Assembly: GCF_016107395.1 (NCBI RefSeq)
Contig: NZ_JAAIKO010000013.1
Location: forward strand, 1 to 64,000
Direction: 5' to 3'
DNA from: Streptomyces fildesensis
Lineage (GTDB): Bacteria > Actinomycetota > Actinomycetes > Streptomycetales > Streptomycetaceae
DNA: 64,000 nucleotides
The notes under the pieces were generated by a model. That model saw only the letters and a program-made list of their open reading frames with translations, made no database searches and was not told the DNA's origin. The number at the start of each line of letters is the position of its first letter. Position 1 is the first letter of the stretch. Made by a program: the position numbers and the translations under genes. This document shows, piece after piece, positions 1-8,648 of this stretch.

Positions 1-30
1 ACTGGTACTAATAGGCCGAGGGCTTGTCTA
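1..30 (+). rRNA. 23S rRNA, 3' end (partial)
   Basis: The window opens inside the last conserved helix of a 23S gene: ACTGGTACTAATAGGCCGAG is the standard actinobacterial 3' end. The exact mature end is placed by eye and may be a few bases off. The remaining bases up to 107 are the 23S-5S spacer, with no tRNA in it. Confidence 0.85.
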
Positions 31-107
31 ACTATTTTTGCTTCGCGTCCACTGTGTAGTTCTGAAGTAACGAACCGTGATAATACCCGGTTGGTTAACT
101 TCATAGT

Positions 108-226
108 GTTTCGGTGGTCATAGCGTTAGGGAAACGCCCGGTTACATTCCGAACCCGGAAGCTAAGCCTTTCAGCGCCGATGGTACTGCAGGGGGGACCC
201 TGTGGGAGAGTAGGACGCCGCCGAAC
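108..226 (+). rRNA. rrf: 5S rRNA
   Basis: A 119-base 5S gene of the Streptomyces type. It starts GTTTCGGTGGTC and ends GGACGCCGCCGAAC, so the two ends pair to form helix I, and the CCGAACCCGGAAG segment of the alpha domain is intact. It lies about 77 bases after the 23S end, as expected for the last gene of an rRNA operon. Confidence 0.95.
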
Positions 227-235
227 AATCATTGG

Positions 236-276
236 CCTCAGGCCCGGGATCTCTGATCCCGGGCCTGAGGTTTTTT
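236..276 (+). terminator. rRNA operon terminator
   Basis: A perfect 15-bp stem (236-250 against 256-270), loop CTCTG, followed by six T residues at 271-276. It sits ten bases after the 5S gene, a textbook intrinsic terminator for the rRNA operon. Confidence 0.95.
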
Positions 277-315
277 GCGTTGCGATGCTGCCCGGACGGC
301 TGACACGATCGCCCT

Positions 316-825
316 ATGGGATACGAGATACGTGCCACCCAGCCGCACGAGTGGCAGCAGCGGAGGCAGCTGAGGCTGGCCGCGCTTCTGGATCCGGCGA
401 GCAGCGTGGCCTTCGTCAACACCTACGAGACGGAAGCGGCCTTCCCCGAGGAGACGTGGCAGCGCAGAGGGACCACCCCCGGGTTCGTGGCCGTCAACGA
501 GGCCGGCGAATGGGTGGGTTCCGCAACCGTGCTGGTGGAGGTCGGAGCGGCGTTCCCGGTCCCGCAGACCCATATCGTCGGCGTCTACATGGCGCCGGAG
601 GGCCGCGGCAACGGGCTGTCCGAGCGGATGCTGCGGGCCGCGATCGACTGGTCCTGGGAACTGCCCGAGAAGATCGGCCGGGTCCGGCTGTGGGTGCACG
701 AGGACAACGCGCGGGCGCAGGCGTTCTACGCGCGGCTGGGGTTCACGAGGACCGGCGAGACGATGGCGTTCCCGCTCGACGAGTCGCAGACCGAGTACGA
801 GATGGAGCTCCCCCGCCCTTCCTGA
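316..825 (+). CDS. GNAT family N-acetyltransferase
   Basis: A 169-residue single-domain acetyltransferase. The acetyl-CoA loop is visible as VYMAPEGRGNGLSERML at about residues 90-107 (the R/Q-x-x-G-x-G/A pattern), followed by the typical C-terminal NARAQAFYARLGF motif at about 132-144. The substrate cannot be read from the sequence. It stands alone between the rRNA terminator and a convergent dehydrogenase. The start at 316 leaves about 40 bases after the terminator for a promoter. No alternative start inside the fold is better. Confidence 0.85.
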   Translation: MGYEIRATQPHEWQQRRQLRLAALLDPASSVAFVNTYETEAAFPEETWQRRGTTPGFVAVNEAGEWVGSATVLVEVGAAFPVPQTHIVGVYMAPEGRGNGLSERMLRAAIDWSWELPEKIGRVRLWVHEDNARAQAFYARLGFTRTGETMAFPLDESQTEYEMELPRPS

Positions 826-849
826 GCACGAGCCCACGCAACCGCGGGG

Positions 850-1854
850 CTACGCGATGCGCTCCAGGTCGGCCGCGCTGACCTCGCCCAACAGACGCTC
901 GCCCCGGGTCCAGCGCCGTACTTCGTCGACGGCGTAGGCGCCGAGGCGGCGGACCTCGCTGCCCTGGCAGCCGGCGATGTGCGGCGTGACCAGGACGTTG
1001 GGGAGGCCGAACAGCGGGTGGCCGTGAGGGAGTGGCTCCGGTTCCGAGACGTCGAGGTAGGCCTCCAGGCGGCCGGTGGAGCATGCGCGGACCAGGGCGT
1101 CGGTGTCGATGAGCCGGCCGCGGGCGGTGTTGATGAGTGCGGCGCCGTCGCGGAGCAGGGCCAGCCGCCGGGCGTCGAGCAGATGGTGCGTCTCGGGCAG
1201 ATCCGGGGCATGGACGGTGACGACGTCGGAGGACCGGCACAGGTCGTCCAACTCCACGAGCTGGACGCCGAGTTCGGCGGCCGTCTGCGCCGATACATAC
1301 GGGTCGGCGAGGAGCACGCGGTAGCCGGCGCTCGCGGTCGTGAGGCGGTCGATGACGCCTCGGCCGATACGGGAAGCCCCGATGACGCCGATGGTCGCCC
1401 CGTCGCCCCCCTGACGTTCGCCGAAGCCCGGCAGGTCGCCGCGGGCGTACTGGGTTGCGGTGCCCAGGGTGCGGCGGGCGGCCAGCACGATGGTGGCCAG
1501 AGCGAACTCGATGACCGGGCCCGCGTTGGCGTCGGCCGCGGAGGAGACGGAGATTCCGCGCTGCCAGACGGCCGGGTGCACATGGTCCTTGACGGTGCCG
1601 GCGGCGTGGATGACGGCGCCCAGCCGGGGGGTCGCGGCGAGGGTGTCCGGGCCGATGAGGGGGCAGCCCCAGCCGGTGATGAGCAGGTCCGCGGCGCGGA
1701 GTGCCGTGCGGGCCGCGAGGGTGTCGAAGCCGCTGGTGATGACGTCGGGATGGAGTCGTACGCAGCTCTCGAGCCGGGCCCGCAGATCGGCGGGGAGTAC
1801 CGCGTCGACCACGTCCGCGCGCATGGCCAGGACTGCGGTCGGTCGGTCCGGCAT
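850..1854 (-). CDS. D-isomer-specific 2-hydroxyacid dehydrogenase
   Basis: A 334-residue NAD-dependent dehydrogenase of the phosphoglycerate/glycerate dehydrogenase superfamily. The nucleotide-binding loop is IGVIGASRIGRGV, a G-x-x-x-x-G variant of the usual GxGxxG. The catalytic Arg lies in INTARGRLID, the Glu in DVSEPEPL and the His in VTPHIAG, so the active site is complete. The ATG at 1854 has a G-rich ribosome site five bases upstream; a GTG at 1866 is an alternative. It is divergent from a sugar transporter and shares its operator region, which suggests it acts on a product of the transported sugar (inference). The substrate is unknown. Confidence 0.85.
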   Translation of the reverse strand: MPDRPTAVLAMRADVVDAVLPADLRARLESCVRLHPDVITSGFDTLAARTALRAADLLITGWGCPLIGPDTLAATPRLGAVIHAAGTVKDHVHPAVWQRGISVSSAADANAGPVIEFALATIVLAARRTLGTATQYARGDLPGFGERQGGDGATIGVIGASRIGRGVIDRLTTASAGYRVLLADPYVSAQTAAELGVQLVELDDLCRSSDVVTVHAPDLPETHHLLDARRLALLRDGAALINTARGRLIDTDALVRACSTGRLEAYLDVSEPEPLPHGHPLFGLPNVLVTPHIAGCQGSEVRRLGAYAVDEVRRWTRGERLLGEVSAADLERIA

Positions 1855-1869
1855 GACAACCCCCACGAT

Positions 1870-1881
1870 GTAAACGGTTAC
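1870..1881. promoter_or_regulatory. LacI-type operator, dehydrogenase side
   Basis: GTAAACGGTTAC, a 12-bp near-palindrome (10 of 12 positions symmetric) with the central CG typical of LacI-family sites. It lies 16-27 bases before the dehydrogenase start. The LacI regulator at 5754-6836 is the obvious candidate ligand (inference). Confidence 0.6.
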
Positions 1882-1958
1882 TTGATGTTGATCGGAGGCT
1901 AGAACGGCCAGCCCCTCAGGTCAAGAACAACACTGGTTGAAGGTCTTGACCCTGCGTA

Positions 1959-1970
1959 GTAACCGGTTTA
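1959..1970. promoter_or_regulatory. LacI-type operator, transporter side
   Basis: GTAACCGGTTTA carries a perfect AACCGGTT core and resembles the site at 1870-1881. It lies 35 bases before the first permease start. The two sites, 89 bases apart, bracket the divergent promoters. Confidence 0.6.
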
Positions 1971-2004
1971 GTTTCCTCCCACCTTGACCGTCAGGGAGGA
2001 CGCG

Positions 2005-3018
2005 ATGGCGATAGCCAATCGGGGCGCCACCGACCGCAGTCATGCGGTCGTAGCGCCCTTCGAGGAGCAGGAACGGGAGGGGTGGGCGGCCGAGCCGGGT
2101 GGGCCGCCCCGCCGGGACTCGCGGTGGAAGCGGTTTCGCAAGGACCGGGTCCTGCTGCTGCTGATGCTGCCGGGACTGGCGTACTTCCTGCTGTTCCACT
2201 ACGGCGCGATGGCCGGCAACGTCATCGCGTTCAAGGACTACGTGCCGTTCGACGGGCTGTGGGCCAGCCAGTGGATCGGGCCGGAGAACTTCCAGCGGAT
2301 GGTCGAGGACACCGACTTCTGGGCGGCCGTTGTCAACACCCTGTGGATAGCGCTGCTGCAGCTGGCGTTCTACTTCCCCGTCCCGCTCGCGCTCGCCATG
2401 CTCCTGCACAGCCTGACGAGGGACAGCGTCCGGCGTTTCGTCCAGAGCGTCGCGTATCTCCCGCACTTCCTGTCCTGGGTGATCGTCGTCGCGCTCTTCC
2501 AGCAACTGCTGGGCGACACCGGCCTGCTGAACAGCGCGCTCGGCGACGCCGGGCTGCACAGCGTCGACATCATCGGGAACCCCGATGCCTTCAAACCGCT
2601 GGTCGTGGCGCAGGTGATCTGGAAGGACGCCGGCTGGGGGACGATCATCTTCCTCGCCGCGCTCGCCCAGGTCGACGAGCAGCAGTACGAGGCGGCCGCG
2701 ATCGACGGCGCCGGACCGTGGCGGCGCTTCTGGCACGTCACGCTGCCCGCCGTGCGGCCCATTGTCGTGCTGCTGCTGATCATGCGGCTCGGCGACGTGC
2801 TGTCCGTCGGCTTCGAGCAGATGCTGCTGCAGCGCCCGGCCGTGGGGCCGGAGGCGGCGGAGATCATCGACACCTTCGTCTACTACAAGGGCATCATCGG
2901 CGGCGACTTCGGGTTCGCCGCCGCCGCGGGGCTGTTCAAGGGCCTGGTCGGTGCCGCGCTGGTCTACACGGCGAACAAGATCGCCCATCGCCTCGGGGAG
3001 CAGGGGGTGTACCGATGA
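2005..3018 (+). CDS. ABC sugar transporter permease, LplB-type
   Basis: A 337-residue inner-membrane permease of the carbohydrate ABC family (binding-protein-dependent transport component). It has a hydrophilic N-terminus of about 45 residues, then six membrane segments starting at LLLLMLPGLAYFLLFHYG. The cytoplasmic coupling loop is visible as QYEAAAIDGAGPWRRFWHVTLP, the EAA motif. ATG 2005 is chosen because AGGGAGGA stands five bases upstream; a TTG at 1984 has none. Its stop overlaps the next gene's start by four bases (ATGA), showing translational coupling. Confidence 0.9.
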   Translation: MAIANRGATDRSHAVVAPFEEQEREGWAAEPGGPPRRDSRWKRFRKDRVLLLLMLPGLAYFLLFHYGAMAGNVIAFKDYVPFDGLWASQWIGPENFQRMVEDTDFWAAVVNTLWIALLQLAFYFPVPLALAMLLHSLTRDSVRRFVQSVAYLPHFLSWVIVVALFQQLLGDTGLLNSALGDAGLHSVDIIGNPDAFKPLVVAQVIWKDAGWGTIIFLAALAQVDEQQYEAAAIDGAGPWRRFWHVTLPAVRPIVVLLLIMRLGDVLSVGFEQMLLQRPAVGPEAAEIIDTFVYYKGIIGGDFGFAAAAGLFKGLVGAALVYTANKIAHRLGEQGVYR

Positions 3019-3902
3019 GCGCTGTCCGACCCAGCTGGATGGAGAAGCCGCGGCCGGTCACGCGGGCGGCGAAGGCCGTGGCGCTGACGGCGGTCGTGGC
3101 GCTGGTCCTCGTCCCGTTCCTGATCATCGTCTCGACCAGTCTGGCCTCCCACCAGGAGGTCGTGGACAACGGCGGCTGGGTGCTGTGGCCGCAGCACCCG
3201 ACCCTGCGCGCCTACCACCAGATCTTCGACGGCGGGATCGTCGGCCATGCGCTGATGGTGAGCGCCGGGGTGACGATCGTCGGTACGGCTGTGAGCCTCG
3301 CGTGCACCATCGGACTGGCCTACGCGCTGAGCCGCCCCGGGGTCTTCGGCGGCCGCCCGGTGCTGCTGCTGATCCTCTTCACGTTTCTCTTCCCGCCCGG
3401 CATGATCCCCGGCTTCCTGCTGGTCAAGGGGCTGGGCATGCTGGACAGCTACTCCTCGCTGGTCGCTCCCGTGCTGATCAACGTCTTCAATCTGATCGTG
3501 CTGCGCGGCTTCTTCCAGTCGGTGCCCGAGGAACTGTACGAGGCGGCCCGGCTCGACGGGGCGGGGGACTGGACGGTGCTACGGAAGATCGTCCTTCCGC
3601 TCTCCAAAGCGGCACTGGCCGTCGTCGGGCTCTTCTACGCGGTCTCCTACTGGAACGCCTGGTTCTACGCCTCGATCTATCTCAACTCCGACCACTGGCC
3701 GCTGCAGCAGGTGCTGCGGACGTATGTGATCAACGGCGCGCAGATCGCCGACACCGGGGTGAGCGAGGCGGGCATGGTGTCGGCGCCGCAGACGATCCAG
3801 ATGGCGGTGCTCGTCGTGGCCACGGTGCCGATCCTCGTCGTCTACCCCTTCCTGCAGAAGTACTTCACCAAGGGCGTGCTCACCGGCGCCATCAAGAGCT
3901 GA
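3015..3902 (+). CDS. ABC sugar transporter permease, LplC/YtcP-type
   Basis: A 295-residue second permease with six membrane segments and the EAA loop LYEAARLDGAGDWTVLRKIVLP at about residues 178-199. It ends in the short polar tail FTKGVLTGAIKS that is typical of this subfamily. The start overlaps the preceding stop (ATGA). Together the two proteins should form the heterodimeric channel. No ATPase gene occurs in the locus; in Streptomyces such importers usually share the multi-sugar ATPase MsiK (established for other systems, inferred here). Confidence 0.9.
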   Translation: MSAVRPSWMEKPRPVTRAAKAVALTAVVALVLVPFLIIVSTSLASHQEVVDNGGWVLWPQHPTLRAYHQIFDGGIVGHALMVSAGVTIVGTAVSLACTIGLAYALSRPGVFGGRPVLLLILFTFLFPPGMIPGFLLVKGLGMLDSYSSLVAPVLINVFNLIVLRGFFQSVPEELYEAARLDGAGDWTVLRKIVLPLSKAALAVVGLFYAVSYWNAWFYASIYLNSDHWPLQQVLRTYVINGAQIADTGVSEAGMVSAPQTIQMAVLVVATVPILVVYPFLQKYFTKGVLTGAIKS

Positions 3903-3963
3903 GCTCCCCGCCCACCTTCGCGAGTCCTCCGTTGCGAGTCTTCCTTCCGAAAGGACACCTCCG

Positions 3964-5619
3964 TTGAGTTCCTCGTCGTACTCGCGGCGTACCCTGCTGC
4001 GCTCGATCGCCGCCGGTGGCGCCGCCCTCGCGGTCCCGTCCGTCCTCACCGCCTGTTCGTCCTCCGCGGGCGGGCACGACGTCTCCAACGCCGGCAAGAA
4101 GCTGGCCGCCTGGCCGACGCATCTGCCCTTCCAGGGGCCGGTGCCTGACCTGCCGGGTTCGGCGAACGGTGTGCAGGCCGGCTTCACCTCCTACCCGAAG
4201 AACCTGGTGCGGGCGGTGGCCGCCAAGCCGGGTGACGGCAGCACGATCAAGGTGCTGACGATCACGTACGGGACGCCGCCCAAGGCGGCCGCGCAGAATA
4301 AGTTCTGGACGGCCGTCAACGAGGCGCTGGGCGTGAAGATCGAGTACACGGTCGTCCCGGACTCGGACTACCCCAACAAGATGGCGACGCTGATGGCCGG
4401 CGACGACCTGCCGGACATCATCAACATCGGCGGCGGGTACGTGCTGCCGCGCGAGGCCGAGTTCGTGCAGTCCAAGTGCGCCGACCTGTCGGAGTTGCTG
4501 TCGGGCGACGCCGTCAAGCAGTACCCGAACCTGGCGAACATCCCCAGGTACGCCTGGCAGGACATGGGCCGTATCGGCGGCCGGATCTTCGGGGTGCCGG
4601 TGGAGCGCTCCAAGCCCGGCAACCAGCTGTGGATCAACCGGAACCTGTTCGCCGGGGCCGGGATGAAGGACGGCTGGACCGCGGACGACTTCCTGGCCGT
4701 GTCGAAGGCCGCGACCAAGGGCAGGACGTACGCGCTGGGTGCCTCGCAGCAGGGCGTGTTCGGGCTCAACCTGCACGCGATGGCGTTCGGTGCGCCCTAC
4801 GAGTGGAAGGTGGAGGGCGGCACGTTCACCGACGCGTACGCCACCTCCGAATTCCGGGCGGCCATCGAGTACATGGCGAAGCTGCGGTCGGCCGGGGTGT
4901 TCGAGCCGAACGCCTCGGCGACCTCGCAGGTGGATCTCAAGACGCAGTTCTACAACGGCACCGTCGGCTCGATGACGGACGGTTTCGGCGCGCTGATCAG
5001 CAACGTCCAGGGCATCAAGGGGAAGTTCGACCTGGACGTCGCGCTGCCGTACGACGCGAGCGGCTCGGGCGGTGCGAAGCCGGCGATCCAGCAGGCGCGC
5101 AACATCTTCGGCTACACCGTGCTGAAGAAGGCGTCGAACGACCGGATCAAGCTCATGCTGCGGGTGCTGGACTATCTCGCCTCGCCGTTCGGCAGCAAGG
5201 AGTACGAGCTGCTGCACTTCGGCATCGAGGGCACCCACTTCAGCCGCGGTGCCGACGGGTCGCCCAAGCTGAACGACCTGGGGCTGCTGGAGGGCAACAC
5301 CAACCTGCCGTTCAAGTACCTGTGCGACGCGCCGCAGGTGCTCTTCATCCCCGGCCGGCCGGAGGCGGTCCGGATCAACCACGCGTGGCAGGTCAAGGCC
5401 ATGCCGATGATGGTCCGCAATCCGCGCTTCGGACTGCAGTCGGCGACGCTGAGCCGGGTCGGCGCCACTATCGACCAGTATCTGAAGGACAGCGTGATGA
5501 GCATCGTGGCCGGACGGAAGCCGATCGGCGAATGGGACGCGGCGGTCAAGAAGATGCGCAACGACGGCCGCGCGAAGATGGCCGACGAGCTGGCCAAGGA
5601 CTACGCCGCCAACACCTGA
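3964..5619 (+). CDS. Extracellular solute-binding lipoprotein (LplA/LipO-type)
   Basis: A 551-residue substrate-binding protein. The N-terminus SRRTLLRS followed by a hydrophobic stretch and the lipobox LTAC (Cys31) indicates a Tat-exported, lipid-anchored protein. The large size and the segment DLPDIINIGGGY match the LipO/LplA group that goes with LplB/LplC permeases. The start is TTG 3964, with AAAGGA about nine bases upstream. The ligand cannot be read from the sequence; oligosaccharides or glycosides are the usual cargo. Confidence 0.88.
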   Translation: MSSSSYSRRTLLRSIAAGGAALAVPSVLTACSSSAGGHDVSNAGKKLAAWPTHLPFQGPVPDLPGSANGVQAGFTSYPKNLVRAVAAKPGDGSTIKVLTITYGTPPKAAAQNKFWTAVNEALGVKIEYTVVPDSDYPNKMATLMAGDDLPDIINIGGGYVLPREAEFVQSKCADLSELLSGDAVKQYPNLANIPRYAWQDMGRIGGRIFGVPVERSKPGNQLWINRNLFAGAGMKDGWTADDFLAVSKAATKGRTYALGASQQGVFGLNLHAMAFGAPYEWKVEGGTFTDAYATSEFRAAIEYMAKLRSAGVFEPNASATSQVDLKTQFYNGTVGSMTDGFGALISNVQGIKGKFDLDVALPYDASGSGGAKPAIQQARNIFGYTVLKKASNDRIKLMLRVLDYLASPFGSKEYELLHFGIEGTHFSRGADGSPKLNDLGLLEGNTNLPFKYLCDAPQVLFIPGRPEAVRINHAWQVKAMPMMVRNPRFGLQSATLSRVGATIDQYLKDSVMSIVAGRKPIGEWDAAVKKMRNDGRAKMADELAKDYAANT

Positions 5620-5638
5620 GCGGGCGCCTGAGCGGGCG
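5615..5638 (+). repeat. 12-bp tandem duplication at a stop codon
   Basis: CCTGAGCGGGCG occurs twice in direct succession. The first copy contains the stop codon of the binding-protein gene, and since 12 is a multiple of three the second copy gives a second in-frame TGA. Confidence 0.85.
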
Positions 5639-5753
5639 GGGATCCGCTCTGCGGATCAGTGGGTGTGGAGGGCGCTGCCGCCGGGCGTGGCACGACTACG
5701 CTGGGTGGCAGCGTGGGGTGGGGCGCACGGAATCGGACGGCAGGCATGCGGGC

Positions 5754-6836
5754 ATGACGGAAGCAGCATCACGGGCCGGCGGTCAGCGTCGGGTGACCAT
5801 CCGGGACGTCGCCGAGCGGGCGGGCGTATCGGTCGCGACGGTCTCGCGGGTCCTGGCCGGGAACTATCCGACGTCCGCCGCGGCGCGCGCGAAGGTGCTG
5901 CGGGCGGTGAAGGACCTGGACTACGTCATCGACGCGCGGGCGCGGGCGCTGGCCGGGACCGGTCCGAAGACCGTCGCGGTGATCGTGCAGGCCGTCGACA
6001 GCCCGTTCTACGCCGAGGTCGCCCAGGGCGTCGAGCAGGAGGCCGCGGCCCGCGGCCGGCTGTGCCTGGTGTGCAGCCACGGCGGGGACATCGCGCGGGA
6101 GCTGGCGCTCGTGCAGATGATGCGCGAGCAGCGCGCCGAGGTGGTGGTGCTGGTCGGCGGCGCCGTCGAGGACGAACCGTACCGGGCCCGGCTGAACGAG
6201 TACGCGCACGCGCTGTCGGCGGCCGGGTCCCGGCTGGTGCTGTGCGGCCGCCCGGCGCCCACCCCGGACATGCCGGTGCTCGTCGTCGAGTACGACAACG
6301 AGGCGGGCGCCTATGCGATCACCAGCCATCTGCTGTCGGCCGGGCACCGGCGGATCCTGTTCCTCGGCGGGATCCCGGGCCACAGCACCTTCGAGCCGCG
6401 CCTCTCCGGGTACCGCCGGGCGCTCGCCGACCACGGTCTGGACCCGGAGCCGGCGCAGGTCTCCGGATCGGGCATGGGGCGGGACAACGCCTATGCGGCG
6501 GTCCGGTCCATGATCGCGGTGTCGGGCGGCAGACCGGAGTTCACGGCGGTCTTCGCGGGCGACGACCTGGTCGCGGCGGGTGCGATGTCCGCGCTGCGCG
6601 ACGCCGGACTGCGGACTCCCGAGGACGTGTCGGTCGTCGGCTACAACAACGAGCATTTCGCGCAGGACCTCAACCCGCCCCTGACGACCGTGCACATCCC
6701 CTCGTACGAGCTGGGGCGCGAGGCGGTCAGGATCGCGCTGTCCGAGGACGTGTCGGGCGGGCCGGCGCAGCGCCGCCATCTGCTGGGCACGCACATCGTG
6801 GTGCGCGATTCGGTGGGACGGGCGCCGCGGGGCTGA
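5754..6836 (+). CDS. LacI family transcriptional regulator
   Basis: A 360-residue repressor. The helix-turn-helix VTIRDVAERAGVSVATVSRVL spans about residues 14-34 and includes the hinge-proximal signature; a periplasmic-binding-protein-like sensor domain follows, with VFAGDDLVAAGAMSAL and VSVVGYNNEHFAQDLNPPLTTV as family landmarks. It follows the transporter genes by 134 bases in the same direction. It probably controls the transporter and the divergent dehydrogenase through the sites at 1870 and 1959, with the imported sugar or a derivative as inducer (inference). The start has a weak ribosome site. Confidence 0.9.
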   Translation: MTEAASRAGGQRRVTIRDVAERAGVSVATVSRVLAGNYPTSAAARAKVLRAVKDLDYVIDARARALAGTGPKTVAVIVQAVDSPFYAEVAQGVEQEAAARGRLCLVCSHGGDIARELALVQMMREQRAEVVVLVGGAVEDEPYRARLNEYAHALSAAGSRLVLCGRPAPTPDMPVLVVEYDNEAGAYAITSHLLSAGHRRILFLGGIPGHSTFEPRLSGYRRALADHGLDPEPAQVSGSGMGRDNAYAAVRSMIAVSGGRPEFTAVFAGDDLVAAGAMSALRDAGLRTPEDVSVVGYNNEHFAQDLNPPLTTVHIPSYELGREAVRIALSEDVSGGPAQRRHLLGTHIVVRDSVGRAPRG

Positions 6837-6853
6837 TGGTCCTGCCGGCCCAT

Positions 6854-6883
6854 CAGGAACGGTGACGGCAGGAACGGTGACGG
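6854..6883 (+). repeat. 15-bp tandem duplication after a stop codon
   Basis: CAGGAACGGTGACGG is repeated exactly twice, starting 18 bases after the LacI regulator's stop and ending just before the stop of the convergent coupling-protein-like gene. Confidence 0.85.
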
Positions 6884-6889
6884 TTCGGG

Positions 6890-8647
6890 TTAGCCGAGCC
6901 GGACGGCGTCCGGGATCTCGTCGGCGATCGCGCCGACCGGATCGCCCAACGACAGGCGCACGTCCGCCTGTTGCCAGAGCGCCGTCCGCCAGCGGTCCCT
7001 GGCCTGTTCCGGCGAACGGAACACCGCGAGCACCGGAAGCCCGTCGGCCTGTCCGGTGGCCAGCAGCGCGGGCAGCTCCGGGATCGGAGCAAGCGCCGCG
7101 ATGTCGTCGAGGACCAGCGTGATTGGTGGGTCGAGCCGACCGGCAGATGACCTCGCAGCCATGGACCGGCCGTGCTCGACCACGCTCGATACGAGTGCGG
7201 TCAGCAGTGGCATCGCACCCGGGCGGGCTCGTGGATCCTCGATCGCTTCACCCACCACGTAGAGCGTTCCCCTCTCGGAGACGAACGACTCCCAATCGGG
7301 TGCACCGGCTCGACCGGGATTGCAGGCGTCCCTGATATGGATGGAGTTGAGGCACTCCAGCCCCCGGTGTATCAGCGCTTGCGCGGCATCCCGGCGCTCG
7401 GGGTGGGCGTGGAGTATCGACTCCAACTCGCCGCTCCAGCCGGGAGCGGCCGTTCGCGCCGTACGCAGGATCCGTACCGCCTCGCCGCCCGCGGCGCCGC
7501 CCGCCGCCCAGCGGTGCACCTGACGGAACGGCAGTCCGTCGACGGCCGCCGCGTGCAGCCAGCAGCGCAGCAGCGTCTCCGCCGCCGCGAACGTGAGGGA
7601 GTCCAGGCTGCTGGTGGGCCGCAGCGGTGCGAGGAGTGCGGCGGCGCGGGTCGCCGCCTTCGGCGCGTCCTCGCAGCCGGTGTGCGGGGCCCAACGGAGG
7701 CGGCCCGGAAGGTCGATCAGATGCGCCGGATCGTAGACGGTGACCGGGCCCAGCTTGCTGCGGTTGCCGACGGTCCTGCGGTACGTCTCGGCGTCGGCGG
7801 TCGTGACGATCACCGCGCCGGCGGCGTTCAGGATCGCGGGCTCCACGGCCCGCTTGGCCTTGTCGCCGCGCGGGGCCGCGAACAGGGCGTACGTACGGGT
7901 CAGTTCACCGCTGGCGAGCGGGTCGGCCGCGGGCGGGGCGAGCGGCGGTATCCCGTGTCCCGTGGGGACGGCGGCGTTCTGCTGGCCGGGAGCGCCCTGG
8001 CCGCCCGGTACCGGGGCGAACTCCGGCTGGACGGGGGTGCCGTGGCCCTGCGGCGGCGCGGGGGCGGTGACCGGGGGCTGCGCCTCGTAGGCCGTGGGTA
8101 CGGCGGGCGTCGGCTCCGGCCGCCGCTCGGGTTCGGGCTCCGGCTGACGTTCCCGCTCGCGGTCGGACTCGCGGTCGGGCTCACGTCGCCGGGGGCGGGG
8201 TACGGCGCCGATGTCCTCGGACTGTTCTCCTCCGGCGGTGTCCTGGGCGGCTTTCGCCGCCGCGCGGGCCTCGCGGCGGTTGGCGCGCACCACGCGGTAC
8301 CGGGTGAGGACACCGATCAGGAAGACCGTCAGGACGAAGAGAACCATCAACTGGCCGATGAAGATGCCCCAGAAGAGCCCGGAGCCGGGGAGCTCGGGCG
8401 GCGGGGACTCCGGCCAGGCGCCGGGGATGTCGTGCGGGTCGCCGATGAGGTGGCGCATGGCCAGCGGGGTGCGGGTGAAGTGCACCGCGGTGGGCCACTG
8501 GCCGTGGGCGAACAGCCCCGCGATGCCGGTGGCCGTCCAGACCATGATGGTCATGCCCAGCAGAAAGCCGAGGATCCCGAGGATCAGCCCGTCGGGGACA
8601 CCGCCCTCGGCCCGCCGCTCGGCGGTCCCGCGTCGCTCCGCCGCCAC
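6890..8647 (-). CDS. TraG/VirD4-like coupling protein with degenerate Walker A
   Basis: A 585-residue membrane protein. Two N-terminal membrane segments (about residues 20-45 and 93-115) precede a charged, Pro/Glu-rich linker (about 130-240) and a C-terminal TraG/VirD4-like domain. The Walker A position reads APRGDKAKRA (about 258-267) instead of G-x-x-x-x-GK-S/T, while the following VIVTTADAETYRRT aligns with the VVVTDPKGELY block of TraG proteins. A Walker B-like LVLDDIAALAP is present. ATP hydrolysis is therefore doubtful. It is the last gene of the T4SS-like operon, two bases after the ATPase gene, and starts at GTG 8647. Confidence 0.75.
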   Translation of the reverse strand: MAAERRGTAERRAEGGVPDGLILGILGFLLGMTIMVWTATGIAGLFAHGQWPTAVHFTRTPLAMRHLIGDPHDIPGAWPESPPPELPGSGLFWGIFIGQLMVLFVLTVFLIGVLTRYRVVRANRREARAAAKAAQDTAGGEQSEDIGAVPRPRRREPDRESDRERERQPEPEPERRPEPTPAVPTAYEAQPPVTAPAPPQGHGTPVQPEFAPVPGGQGAPGQQNAAVPTGHGIPPLAPPAADPLASGELTRTYALFAAPRGDKAKRAVEPAILNAAGAVIVTTADAETYRRTVGNRSKLGPVTVYDPAHLIDLPGRLRWAPHTGCEDAPKAATRAAALLAPLRPTSSLDSLTFAAAETLLRCWLHAAAVDGLPFRQVHRWAAGGAAGGEAVRILRTARTAAPGWSGELESILHAHPERRDAAQALIHRGLECLNSIHIRDACNPGRAGAPDWESFVSERGTLYVVGEAIEDPRARPGAMPLLTALVSSVVEHGRSMAARSSAGRLDPPITLVLDDIAALAPIPELPALLATGQADGLPVLAVFRSPEQARDRWRTALWQQADVRLSLGDPVGAIADEIPDAVRLG

Positions 8648-8648
8648 G

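Noticed and set aside
3892..5382. 496-codon minus-strand frame opposite the binding-protein gene
   Set aside because: Arg/Val/Asp-rich nonsense protein with no family features, overlapping a clear lipoprotein gene.
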